Both the position numbers and the translations under genes were made by a program. Below, piece after piece: positions 1-6,618 of a stretch of DNA of 15,371 bases. The notes below the pieces were generated by a model. It was not told the DNA's origin. It did not search any database and was given only the letters and a program-made list of their open reading frames with translations. The number at the start of each line of letters is the position of its first letter. Positions within the stretch are counted from its first letter, which is position 1. Origin of the DNA: an uncultured Actinomycetes bacterium (GTDB lineage Bacteria > Actinomycetota > Actinomycetes > Nanopelagicales > Nanopelagicaceae); NCBI GenBank assembly GCA_903918325.1, contig CAIXDY010000112.1, positions 1 through 15,371 on the forward strand, read 5' to 3'.

Positions 1-369
1 GGATACACCTTCGACCATCGCGCAGTAACTTCACACGTATACGTAACGAACTGTGGCTTGCAAGATTACAAACCCAACTCAATCATTAAATTTTGCGCCG
101 ACGCTGGAGTGACTATCGGTGGTATCGAATGGGATACCTGGGGCAAGGATGGAGCCGAAGGTAAAGGTGTCTACCGCATTAATGACTGCAAACCTACATG
201 TGTAGCGGGCAAATTCCATGATGCCAATGTCATCGTGACTCTGAGCAAAATTAAAACAATCAATGGCAAACCGACGTTAACTTTTGTCTCAATTACGACC
301 AATGATAAGAAAAATTTGCCGCTGAGTGATTCTCCGATTGATGCTTGGCCAATGGAGCTTGCAGGTTAA
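1..369 (+). CDS. C-terminal part of a small secreted-type actinobacterial protein of unknown function (5' end outside window)
   Basis: The reading frame is open from base 1 to the TAA at 367-369, giving 122 residues, so the gene starts upstream of the window. A TTG at 58 is in frame, but the residues before it include a cysteine that looks part of the fold. The fragment has Cys at 18, 32, 63 and 67, a WDTWG motif near residue 44 and a DCKPTC motif near 62, then a beta-rich tail. This pattern (paired cysteines, W-x-x-WG, then D-C-x-P-x-C) resembles small exported proteins of unknown function common in Streptomyces and other actinobacteria. Paired cysteines suggest disulphides outside the cytoplasm, but any signal peptide would lie outside the window. 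It is the only plus-strand gene here and converges on the LysE-type gene with an 18-bp gap. Family recognition is from memory of the motif; no function is claimed. Confidence 0.75.
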   Translation, partial: GYTFDHRAVTSHVYVTNCGLQDYKPNSIIKFCADAGVTIGGIEWDTWGKDGAEGKGVYRINDCKPTCVAGKFHDANVIVTLSKIKTINGKPTLTFVSITTNDKKNLPLSDSPIDAWPMELAG

Positions 370-387
370 AAGAGTTTGTAAATAACG

Positions 388-1023
388 TTAGCGCGGCGAA
401 GTCAAAAGTAGCGTCGCTGCCAGAAATAGAATTCCAACGGCTGAGAAAGCAGTGAGACCTCGTCTAACTTTTGGTCTGGCCAAAATAGTGGAAGCTCTTC
501 CAATTATTGCGATTAAAAATGAATACCATGATGCAGACGTTAATGCCTGCACGAATGAGAGTAAGAAAATGCCCCAACCCAGATTGAAATCTTTAGGTAC
601 AAACTGTGGAATAAATGCAACGGCGAAAACTGCAGCTTTTACATTTGTTAAATTTGTGAATAACCCCAAACGAAATGCTGGGCCAAGGCCAACTTTGGCA
701 GTACCTTCATAATCAAACTTTCCAAACTCATGCCGCAACGACCACAGCGTTTGCAACGCCAAACCCGTTAAGAAAGCAACACCTACATATTTAAGTGCGG
801 TATAGGCAGCATGAGAGTGTGCAAAGATCTGGGAAAGTCCGATAGCCGATGCAGCTCCCCAAAAAATTAGGGCTGTACTTGTTCCAAGCAGAGTTGTGTA
901 GGCAGTCTTGGATCCACCAATAATTGATTGTCTTAGAATCATCGCCACGGTTTGTCCGGGAACAATTGCCAACAACAAAGCTGTCAGCACAAAAGCTGGA
1001 ATGACGTGCACAAAATTAACCAT
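388..1023 (-). CDS. LysE/RhtB-family amino-acid export permease
   Basis: This is a 211-residue, very hydrophobic protein matching the size and layout of LysE/RhtB translocators (PF01810). These inner-membrane carriers export amino acids or similar small metabolites. The N-terminal helix ends in a P-G-Q motif at residues 22-24, where the family usually has P-G-P. The following segment (residues about 30-60, SIIGGSKTAYTTLLGTSTAL) fits the family's first loop and second helix, and further hydrophobic stretches run to the C-terminus. The substrate cannot be deduced. The ATG at 1021-1023 is placed correctly for the family, yet it lies only 3 nt after the 3' end of tRNA-Glu. There is therefore no room for a normal ribosome binding site unless it lies within the tRNA. 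Translation may be leaderless or depend on tRNA processing. Confidence 0.88.
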   Translation of the reverse strand: MVNFVHVIPAFVLTALLLAIVPGQTVAMILRQSIIGGSKTAYTTLLGTSTALIFWGAASAIGLSQIFAHSHAAYTALKYVGVAFLTGLALQTLWSLRHEFGKFDYEGTAKVGLGPAFRLGLFTNLTNVKAAVFAVAFIPQFVPKDFNLGWGIFLLSFVQALTSASWYSFLIAIIGRASTILARPKVRRGLTAFSAVGILFLAATLLLTSPR

Positions 1024-1026
1024 ACG

Positions 1027-1099
1027 TAGCCCCGACGGGATTCGAACCCGCGTAGCTGGCTTGAGAAGCCAGAGTCCTAGGCCGCTAGACGACGGGGCC
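1027..1099 (-). tRNA. tRNA-Glu (anticodon CUC)
   Basis: The minus strand folds as a complete 73-nt cloverleaf. It has a 7-bp acceptor stem (GGCCCCG with CGGGGCT, the first pair G-U), a D stem GTCT/GGAC, an anticodon stem CTGGC/GCCAG with loop TTCTCAA, and a T arm with loop TTCGAAT. The anticodon CUC is at 1063-1065. The discriminator base is A (1027) and CCA is not encoded, so it must be added after transcription. The D-arm sequence is typical of bacterial tRNA-Glu. It follows tRNA-Gln in the same direction, 98 bp away, and its 3' end is 3 nt before the lysE-type start codon. Confidence 0.95.
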
Positions 1100-1105
1100 C
1101 TAGTA

Positions 1106-1173
1106 TTTTCAAAAATGATCGCCTTTGGCTTTCATTTTCTTTTCAAAAATGATCGCCTTTGGCTTTCATTTTC
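1106..1173 (-). repeat. Two perfect tandem copies of a 34-bp hairpin-forming unit between tRNA-Gln and tRNA-Glu
   Basis: Copies at 1106-1139 and 1140-1173 are identical over all 34 bp, and a few T residues of a third copy follow. Each unit contains an imperfect inverted repeat. On the minus strand AAAATGA pairs with TCATTTT (7 bp); after a 2-nt mismatch, GCC pairs with GGC around an AAA loop, and a run of T follows. This resembles a Rho-independent terminator with an A-rich ascending arm, so the natural reading is a duplicated terminator for the gltX/tRNA-Gln transcript. The GC core is only 3 bp, so it may be weak, which could explain the duplication. The stems are nearly symmetrical, so they would also form in plus-strand RNA. 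Confidence 0.8.
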
Positions 1174-1197
1174 TTTCCGAAATTGAAACAACGTTCG

Positions 1198-1269
1198 CTG
1201 GGGTACCAGGACTCGAACCTAGACTTACTGAACCAGAATCAGCAGGGCTGCCAATTACCCCATACCCCA
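1198..1269 (-). tRNA. tRNA-Gln (anticodon CUG)
   Basis: The minus strand gives a 72-nt cloverleaf. It has an acceptor stem TGGGGTA/TACCCCA (the U1-A72 pair is characteristic of tRNA-Gln), a D stem GGG/CCC, an anticodon stem GCTGA/TCAGT with loop TTCTGGT, and a T arm with a TTCGAGT loop. The anticodon CUG is at 1234-1236 and the discriminator is G (1198). CCA is not encoded. It lies 31 bp downstream of the gltX stop and may be co-transcribed with it. Without a glutaminyl-tRNA synthetase, actinobacteria normally charge this tRNA with Glu via GltX and amidate it with GatCAB; neither glnS nor gat genes lie in this window. Confidence 0.95.
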
Positions 1270-1300
1270 AAAACAGCAGGAGCAAAGAATACCAAAGGAT

Positions 1301-2758
1301 TTAGAGCGCTAAAGCCGCACTGATTCGTGCCAATGAGGCTTCTTTACCAAGTAATTCCATTGATTCAAATAACGGTGGAGAAATTGTGCTGCCGGTAGTT
1401 GCAATACGAACTGCACCAAATGCAATGCGTGGTTTCAATCCCATATCTTCGATAAGTGATGAACGTAGCGCAGCTTCGATACTGTCATGATTCCAAGTGG
1501 CTAATAGCTCAAGTTCTTTAAGTGATCGCTGCAAAACTTGCTTTGATGCTTCATCAGTTATCTTTGACACGCTGTCGGCCTCAACGGCAAAATTCTTTAC
1601 AAATAAGAATTTAAGCATCGCTGGAACTTCACTCAACATAATAATGCGCTCTTGAATGAGCGGTAGAGCTTTCTTAACTAAAACAATCTCCTCGGCTGAA
1701 CCAGTGATTACTCCAGCCTTAGTCAAGAATGGAAGGGACCACTCTAGAAATTCATCGATGGTCAGCGCGCGAAGTTTGTCCCCATTAATGGCTTCTAACT
1801 TCTTCATATCAAAGCGCGCAGGTGATGAGTGAACTTTTTCTACAGTAAATAGCTCAGTTAACTCTTTCATCGTTACATTTTCACGATCATCACCAGGTGA
1901 CCAACCAAGAAGGGCTAAGTAATTGCAGATCGCTTCAGGCAAAAATCCTTTGTCGCGATACCAAGCAATAGAAACTTCACCGTTTCGCTTTGAAAGTTTG
2001 GCATTGTCCTGGCCCATCACGAAGGGCAAGTGCGCAAAGACTGGGTAATCCTCAAGAGCAAGTCCCATTGCTTGATACACGCGAATCTGGCGTGGAGTTG
2101 AAGAGAGCAGATCTTCACCGCGCAAAACATGCGTCACTTTCATTAAAACATCATCAACTGCTACCGCCAATGTATAAAGCGGTGAACCATCGCCTCGAAC
2201 TAATACGAAGTCGGGCACAAATTTATGGTCGAAAGAAACCTCACCACGAATTAAATCTGTAAATGTAGTTCCACCATCTGGCATGCGCATACGCACTACA
2301 GGCAAGCGATCTTGAGCTTTATACGCTGCAATTTGTTCATCAGTTAAATCGCGACAATGTCCGTTGTATCCGGGAGCTACGTTGGCTGCACGTTGTGCTT
2401 CGCGAACGGCTTCTAACTCTTCAGCCGAGCAGTAACAGTGATACGCATCTTTTTGATCCAGGAACTTTTGTGCCCACTCTGCATAAATATCTAAGCGCTG
2501 TGACTGTAAGTAAGGGCCATTGTCTCCGCCAACTTCAGGACCCTCATCCCAATTCAACCCCAGCCATTTCAGCGTATCAATTGCAGCTTGAATATATTCA
2601 TCGGTAACTCGTGTTGTATCGGTATCTTCAATGCGAAATAGAAATGTTCCACCAGTATGGCGGGCATACGCCCAATCAAAAAGGGCAGTACGTATATTTC
2701 CAACGTGCAAATCTCCTGTTGGAGATGGCGCGAAACGAACTTTTACTTTCTTGCTCAC
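1301..2758 (-). CDS. gltX: Glutamyl-tRNA synthetase
   Basis: This is a 485-residue class I aminoacyl-tRNA synthetase that attaches glutamate to tRNA-Glu and, in organisms lacking GlnRS, also to tRNA-Gln. The N-terminus has the FAPSPTGDLHVGN signature, with the HIGH-type motif HVGN at residues 18-21. The KMSKS-type motif reads KLSKR at 254-258. A cysteine-rich insert (CYC near 108, GHC near 134) lies where E. coli GluRS binds zinc, and the C-terminal half is the helical anticodon-binding region. The length is normal for the family. The start is GTG at 2756-2758, overlapping the upstream FAH-family stop by 4 bp (GTGA), with GTGAG 6 nt upstream as a modest ribosome binding site. Translational coupling is likely. 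tRNA-Gln and tRNA-Glu follow immediately. Confidence 0.97.
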   Translation of the reverse strand: MSKKVKVRFAPSPTGDLHVGNIRTALFDWAYARHTGGTFLFRIEDTDTTRVTDEYIQAAIDTLKWLGLNWDEGPEVGGDNGPYLQSQRLDIYAEWAQKFLDQKDAYHCYCSAEELEAVREAQRAANVAPGYNGHCRDLTDEQIAAYKAQDRLPVVRMRMPDGGTTFTDLIRGEVSFDHKFVPDFVLVRGDGSPLYTLAVAVDDVLMKVTHVLRGEDLLSSTPRQIRVYQAMGLALEDYPVFAHLPFVMGQDNAKLSKRNGEVSIAWYRDKGFLPEAICNYLALLGWSPGDDRENVTMKELTELFTVEKVHSSPARFDMKKLEAINGDKLRALTIDEFLEWSLPFLTKAGVITGSAEEIVLVKKALPLIQERIIMLSEVPAMLKFLFVKNFAVEADSVSKITDEASKQVLQRSLKELELLATWNHDSIEAALRSSLIEDMGLKPRIAFGAVRIATTGSTISPPLFESMELLGKEASLARISAALAL

Positions 2759-3540
2759 TTGTTACTCACTTTGTTCGTTAATTCGCCTAAGCCTTCAATT
2801 GCCATTGTTGCTTGTCCCCCAGCCACCATTGGACCAATACCGGCAGGTGTTCCAGTCAAAATAATATCTCCAGGCAACAACGTCATTACACGCGAAACAA
2901 AGTTGATGATTTCTGGAACCTTAAAAATCATGTCGTTCAACGACGCTGATTGCTTAACTTCACCATTGATTGTTGCGCTAATTTTTTGAGTTCCCGGTAT
3001 GAAATCAGTATCAATCCATGGGCCAATTGGGCAGAAAGTATCGAAACTTTTAGCACGAGTCCATTGACCATCTTTAGTCTGTAAATCGCGCGCAGTTACG
3101 TCGTTGGCGATTGTGTAACCAAAAATCACATCATTCACGCGCTCTACCGGCACGTCTTTACAGAGTCGACCAATAATGATCGCTAACTCGGCTTCATGAT
3201 CTACGCGCTGTGACATTTCGGGCCACACGATTGTGTCATTAGGTCCAATGACTGACGTGTTTGGCTTGAGGAAAATAATTGGTTCCTCTGGAACAACTCC
3301 ACCCATTTCAGCGGCGTGGTCGGCGTAGTTCTTGCCTATACATACAACTTTAGAACGTGGGATAACTGGTGCAAGTAAACGTACTTTTGATACTTGAACA
3401 GTTGCGGCGGTCTTTTGGATTCCCGAATAAATTGGATCCCCAGTAATAACAGTAATCGTGGCATCATCTTCAAGAACCCCAAAAAGTGGATCGGTGCCAA
3501 GCCCTGAATCTGGCCCAGGTGAAAAACGTACGATGCGCAT
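2755..3540 (-). CDS. Fumarylacetoacetate-hydrolase-family protein (2-hydroxyhepta-2,4-diene-1,7-dioate isomerase-like)
   Basis: This 261-residue protein matches the single-domain FAH family (PF01557), whose members are metal-dependent hydrolases, isomerases or decarboxylases of beta-keto acids. The signature KVVCIGKNYADHAAE lies at 64-78. The metal ligands are visible as E116 and E118 (in DHEAEL) and D147 (in NDVTARD), and the following KSFDTFCPIGPW segment is typical. The family is often annotated as an isomerase of homoprotocatechuate degradation, but no other aromatic-catabolism gene is nearby. A housekeeping metabolite-repair role such as oxaloacetate handling is equally plausible. A homologue sits immediately upstream of gltX in Mycobacterium tuberculosis (Rv2993c-Rv2992c), so the pairing is old. 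The start ATG at 3538-3540 has no clear Shine-Dalgarno sequence and follows the CBS gene by 16 bp. Substrate is unknown. Confidence 0.92.
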   Translation of the reverse strand: MRIVRFSPGPDSGLGTDPLFGVLEDDATITVITGDPIYSGIQKTAATVQVSKVRLLAPVIPRSKVVCIGKNYADHAAEMGGVVPEEPIIFLKPNTSVIGPNDTIVWPEMSQRVDHEAELAIIIGRLCKDVPVERVNDVIFGYTIANDVTARDLQTKDGQWTRAKSFDTFCPIGPWIDTDFIPGTQKISATINGEVKQSASLNDMIFKVPEIINFVSRVMTLLPGDIILTGTPAGIGPMVAGGQATMAIEGLGELTNKVSNK

Positions 3541-3556
3541 TGGGGAATTCTATCGG

Positions 3557-4834
3557 TTACTCGTGGTCTTCAATCTCTTTCTCGAGTCGCTCAATCAATA
3601 CGCTACTAATTCTGCGGCGACGTCCTAAAGGGCGTTCTGAGGTGATTGACCAGCCTTGAAGTGAAACCGTAGATCCGGCAATTGGAACACGACCCAGCTT
3701 TTGTGCCATTAATCCACCGATTGTGTCGACATCTTCGAAATCAGTTTCATTAATCTCAATCTTCAACTCATCGGCTAAATCTTCAATATGCAGTGAGGCA
3801 TTAGCTCGCGCCTTGTCGGCTGAAAGCCAGACAAAGTCATCATCTCCATCATCGAATTCATCTTCAATCTCTCCAACGATTTCTTCAATAATATCTTCGA
3901 TAGTAATAATTCCGGCAGTACCGCCATATTCATCTACAACCACAGCTAAATGGATTTGATTGCGCTGCATCTCTTTCAAGAGCTCATCGGCCATCTTGAT
4001 TTCTGGAACAAAAGTAGCTGGACGCATGTGCTGTTCAATGTTTTCACTTTGTTCGGCATCATGATGATCTAATGCGCGCTTAGCTAAATCCTTTACATAC
4101 ACAATTCCAATAATGTTATCTGGACCAGTTCCTACAACAGGGATACGCGAGAAGCCAGAGCGTAAAGCCAGCGATAACCCTTGGCGCAGCGTCTTATCTT
4201 TTTCAATCCACACCATATCTGTGCGGGGAACCATGAGTTCACGAACTAACGTATCGCCTAATTCAAAAACTGAGTGAATCATTTCATGTTCATCAGACTC
4301 CACTAAGCCGCGCTCATGTGCTTGATCTACTAAATCACGTAGTTCGGCTTCTGAAGTGAAAGGACCAGAACGAAAACCCTTGCCCGGTGTAAGTGCATTA
4401 CCCAATGCGATTAAGAGTTTAGTTACTGGACCAAGTAAGAATGCCAGGGCGTAAGCCACAATAATTCCATAGCGGGCATACTTATGTGGTTGCTGTTTAC
4501 CCAACGTACGCGGACCAACACCTACAACCACATAGGACAAGACCACCATGATTGCTACGGTCATCGCCATTGCTTGAGCTGAAGAATGGTCCCGCAAAAG
4601 TACGATTGCAAGTAAAACTGTTGCGGTAAATTCACAAAACTTTCGTACTAACAAAATCACATTGAGATAACGCGCAGGTTCGGCACTGTATTTGCGTAAA
4701 AGTGCCCCGCCCCGCTTGCCTTCCAACTCTTCAACCACAATGCGTGAAATTGAGGTTAAAGCCGATTCAGAGGCAGCCAGAAAACCTGCAAATGCGAGCA
4801 ACAAAATAATGCTGATAATTGCAAGCGGACTCAT
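3557..4834 (-). CDS. DUF21/CBS/CorC_HlyC-domain membrane protein (hemolysin C / CNNM-like)
   Basis: This is a 425-residue membrane protein with the three-part CorC/CNNM layout. An N-terminal DUF21 region of about four hydrophobic segments (residues 1-145, with the family motif PRTLGKQ near 107) precedes two CBS domains: one begins at RELMVPRTDMVW, the second covers the IHLAVVVDEYGGTAGIITIE region. A C-terminal CorC_HlyC domain follows, after an acidic linker rich in D and E. Relatives are implicated in magnesium or cobalt efflux; the 'hemolysin' name is historical. The start is the ATG at 4832-4834, which overlaps the ybeY stop as ATGA and has GGAAG 8 nt upstream. An ATG 15 bp further upstream (4849) lacks such a site. 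The same gene follows ybeY in M. tuberculosis (Rv2366c). Confidence 0.93.
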   Translation of the reverse strand: MSPLAIISIILLLAFAGFLAASESALTSISRIVVEELEGKRGGALLRKYSAEPARYLNVILLVRKFCEFTATVLLAIVLLRDHSSAQAMAMTVAIMVVLSYVVVGVGPRTLGKQQPHKYARYGIIVAYALAFLLGPVTKLLIALGNALTPGKGFRSGPFTSEAELRDLVDQAHERGLVESDEHEMIHSVFELGDTLVRELMVPRTDMVWIEKDKTLRQGLSLALRSGFSRIPVVGTGPDNIIGIVYVKDLAKRALDHHDAEQSENIEQHMRPATFVPEIKMADELLKEMQRNQIHLAVVVDEYGGTAGIITIEDIIEEIVGEIEDEFDDGDDDFVWLSADKARANASLHIEDLADELKIEINETDFEDVDTIGGLMAQKLGRVPIAGSTVSLQGWSITSERPLGRRRRISSVLIERLEKEIEDHE

Positions 4835-5268
4835 TGAGTTTTCTTCCATCTTTCTACGATTGATTCTTGAAGTTCAAACATAATTTTTTCTTCGGCGGGT
4901 TCAGCATGGTCGTAACCAATAATATGAAGAAGACCATGAGTAGCTAAAATGAAAATCTCATGTTCAGCAGAGTGCCCGGCAGTTATTGCCTGAGCTGCAG
5001 CAAAAGTTGGACTAATCATTATGTCGCCAAGCGTGACTACTTCACCTTCGTGCTCGGGCATATCCATTGGAAAAGATAAAACATCGGTGCTACCTGGTTC
5101 GTCCATCCATTTGATATGAAGTTCAGTCATATATTGATCATCGATGAAGCCAACATTTAAATCACAATCAGGGTTGAGTTTCATTTCCTTCATGGCAAAA
5201 CCCAGCAAAGAGGTTATCTCAGCCGCTGGGACTAATTGACCTGAACTATTTGTGACTTCGATTGTCAT
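4831..5268 (-). CDS. ybeY: Endoribonuclease YbeY (16S rRNA 3'-end maturation and ribosome quality control)
   Basis: This 145-residue protein is a YbeY-family (UPF0054) metalloendoribonuclease acting in 16S rRNA 3'-end processing and ribosome quality control. The zinc-binding signature H-G-x-L-H-x-x-G-Y-D-H is complete, with ligands H111, H115 and H121. The upstream family motif GSTDVLSFP lies at 59-67. The length is normal for a compact YbeY. The ATG at 5266-5268 directly abuts the phoH stop (TAAATG), with no separate ribosome binding site, so it is probably translated by coupling to phoH. Its own stop overlaps the start of the CBS membrane protein by 4 bp. The phoH-ybeY pair is widely conserved in bacteria. 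Confidence 0.96.
   Translation of the reverse strand: MTIEVTNSSGQLVPAAEITSLLGFAMKEMKLNPDCDLNVGFIDDQYMTELHIKWMDEPGSTDVLSFPMDMPEHEGEVVTLGDIMISPTFAAAQAITAGHSAEHEIFILATHGLLHIIGYDHAEPAEEKIMFELQESIVERWKKTQ
4843..4847 (-). promoter_or_regulatory. Ribosome binding site for the CBS/CorC-type gene (GGAAG)
   Basis: GGAAG on the minus strand, inside the end of ybeY, is 8 nt from the ATG at 4832-4834. It favours that start, with its ATGA overlap, over the in-frame ATG at 4847-4849, which partly overlaps the element. Confidence 0.6.
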
Positions 5269-6249
5269 TTATTTACGAATCGGGCGTAGGGCTTGCTTGG
5301 CTTCATCAAATTTGTCATAAGCCTTAACAATGTCGCCAATAAGTCGGTGTCGCACGACATCCTCGGCAGTTAATTCTAGGAATGCAATGTCGTCAATATC
5401 TTTCAAAATATCCCGCACAACGCGCAAACCAGAGTGTTGGCCATTAGGTAGATCGATTTGGGTGATATCGCCAGTGATAACCATTTTGGAGCCAAAACCT
5501 AGGCGTGTTAAGAACATCTTCATTTGCTCAGGCGTTGTGTTCTGAGCCTCATCTAAAATAATAAAAGCATCGTTGAGCGTACGACCGCGCATATATGCCA
5601 GCGGGGCAACTTCAATTATTCCACTCTGCATCATTCGAGGAATTGTTTCGATGTCGATCATGTCATGCAGCGCATCAAAGAGTGGGCGCAAATATGGATC
5701 AATCTTCTCATTCAAAGTTCCAGGTAAAAATCCTAAATGCTCACCAGCTTCTACTGCTGGGCGGGTCAAAATAATTCGGTTCACTTGCTTGGCTTGCAAA
5801 GCAGAAACCGCTTTGGCCATTGCTAAATAAGTCTTACCCGTTCCAGCTGGACCAATACCGAAAGTCACCGTGTTCTCTTCAATCGCATCTACGTAGCGCT
5901 TTTGATTAGCTGTCTTGGGTCTAATTGTGCGCCCACGATTGCTTACAATATTGAGCGATAAAACCTCGGCGGGATGATCAATGGGCTTACTTTCTAACAT
6001 CGCAATCGAGCGATTAACGGCATCAACCGTTAACGTATTTCCAGAACGAATGACAACTAATAATTCGCCAAATAAATTTTCCAGTGCGATGCAGTCCACG
6101 TGAGGACCTCGCAGAGTTATTTCATTTCCACGGACTGTTATGTTTACGGAAGGAAAAGCAGCTTCTACTACACGAAGATTGTCATCGTGTGGTCCAATCA
6201 AAGCAACCATGGGAATAGCGGTTGGGACCGTGATGAGTGTGCGTTCCAT
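5269..6249 (-). CDS. phoH: PhoH-family ATPase (YbeZ-like)
   Basis: This is a 326-residue PhoH/YbeZ-type P-loop ATPase (PF02562), a cytoplasmic protein thought to act in RNA metabolism with its neighbour YbeY. The N-terminal 100 residues are a small KH-like region (RGNEITLRG near 42). The ATPase core has Walker A GPAGTGKT at 133-140 with Lys139, and Walker B FIILDEAQNTT with D233 and E234. I chose the ATG at 6247-6249, which starts 17 bp after the HIT stop and matches where homologues begin. In-frame TTG codons at 6258 and 6282 are possible; the latter gives 337 residues and a 16-bp overlap with the HIT gene. No strong Shine-Dalgarno sequence decides between them. Confidence 0.94.
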   Translation of the reverse strand: MERTLITVPTAIPMVALIGPHDDNLRVVEAAFPSVNITVRGNEITLRGPHVDCIALENLFGELLVVIRSGNTLTVDAVNRSIAMLESKPIDHPAEVLSLNIVSNRGRTIRPKTANQKRYVDAIEENTVTFGIGPAGTGKTYLAMAKAVSALQAKQVNRIILTRPAVEAGEHLGFLPGTLNEKIDPYLRPLFDALHDMIDIETIPRMMQSGIIEVAPLAYMRGRTLNDAFIILDEAQNTTPEQMKMFLTRLGFGSKMVITGDITQIDLPNGQHSGLRVVRDILKDIDDIAFLELTAEDVVRHRLIGDIVKAYDKFDEAKQALRPIRK

Positions 6250-6266
6250 TAATGCCAAATCTATCT

Positions 6267-6614
6267 TTAACCTGGAGGCCAAGCCAGTCCACGCCCACCA
6301 AGCAGATGTAGGTGAGCGTGAAAAACACTTTGTCCGGCTTCTTCTCCGGTATTAAAGACGGTTCGATAGCCGGTTAACCCATTAGTTTCGGCAATCTGCG
6401 CCGCGGCAAGAAAAAGATCGGCCGTCAACGTTGGCGAAACTTTAGCTAACGCAGCGGCATTTTCCACGTGCAGTGTTGGCACAATCAAAACGTGTGTTGG
6501 AGCTTGCGGATTAATATCGTTGAAAGCGACAACATTTTCATTACGCAAAACAATGTGCGCAGGAATATCTTCAGTGATGATCTTACAAAACAAGCAGTTG
6601 GAATCTAACGCCAC
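6267..6614 (-). CDS. HIT-family nucleotide hydrolase/phosphoramidase (HinT-like)
   Basis: This small cytoplasmic protein of 116 residues has the histidine-triad active site HAHLH near its C-terminus (in SVFHAHLHLLGG). It also has the N-terminal CLFCKII segment typical of HinT-type proteins, where the CxxC can hold zinc. HIT proteins of this branch hydrolyse purine nucleoside phosphoramidates such as AMP-lysine and aminoacyl-adenylates. The frame is open further upstream into rsmE, giving 134 residues from an ATG at 6671. The family start fits the GTG at 6612-6614, which lies 4 bp after the rsmE stop and gives the N-terminus MALDSNCLFCK. AAGG lies 12 nt upstream of that GTG. The gene sits between rsmE and phoH. 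Confidence 0.93.
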   Translation of the reverse strand: MALDSNCLFCKIITEDIPAHIVLRNENVVAFNDINPQAPTHVLIVPTLHVENAAALAKVSPTLTADLFLAAAQIAETNGLTGYRTVFNTGEEAGQSVFHAHLHLLGGRGLAWPPG

Positions 6615-6618
6615 GTAA

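Noticed and set aside
1106..1173. Possible CRISPR array
   Set aside because: There are only two directly abutting copies with no spacers and no cas genes, so it is a tandem duplication rather than an array.
452..1186. Two plus-strand frames opposite the LysE-type gene and across tRNA-Glu
   Set aside because: One is antisense to the exporter. The other runs through the tRNA and the hairpin repeats. Neither has coding character.
1270..1300. A sigma-70 promoter for tRNA-Gln (TATTCT-like -10)
   Set aside because: The -10 candidate is weak and no acceptable -35 lies at 16-18 bp. Co-transcription with gltX is as likely.
4835..4849. Start of the CBS membrane protein at the ATG at 4849
   Set aside because: It would place the GGAAG ribosome binding site inside the coding region; the ATG at 4834 has the site at normal spacing and an ATGA overlap.
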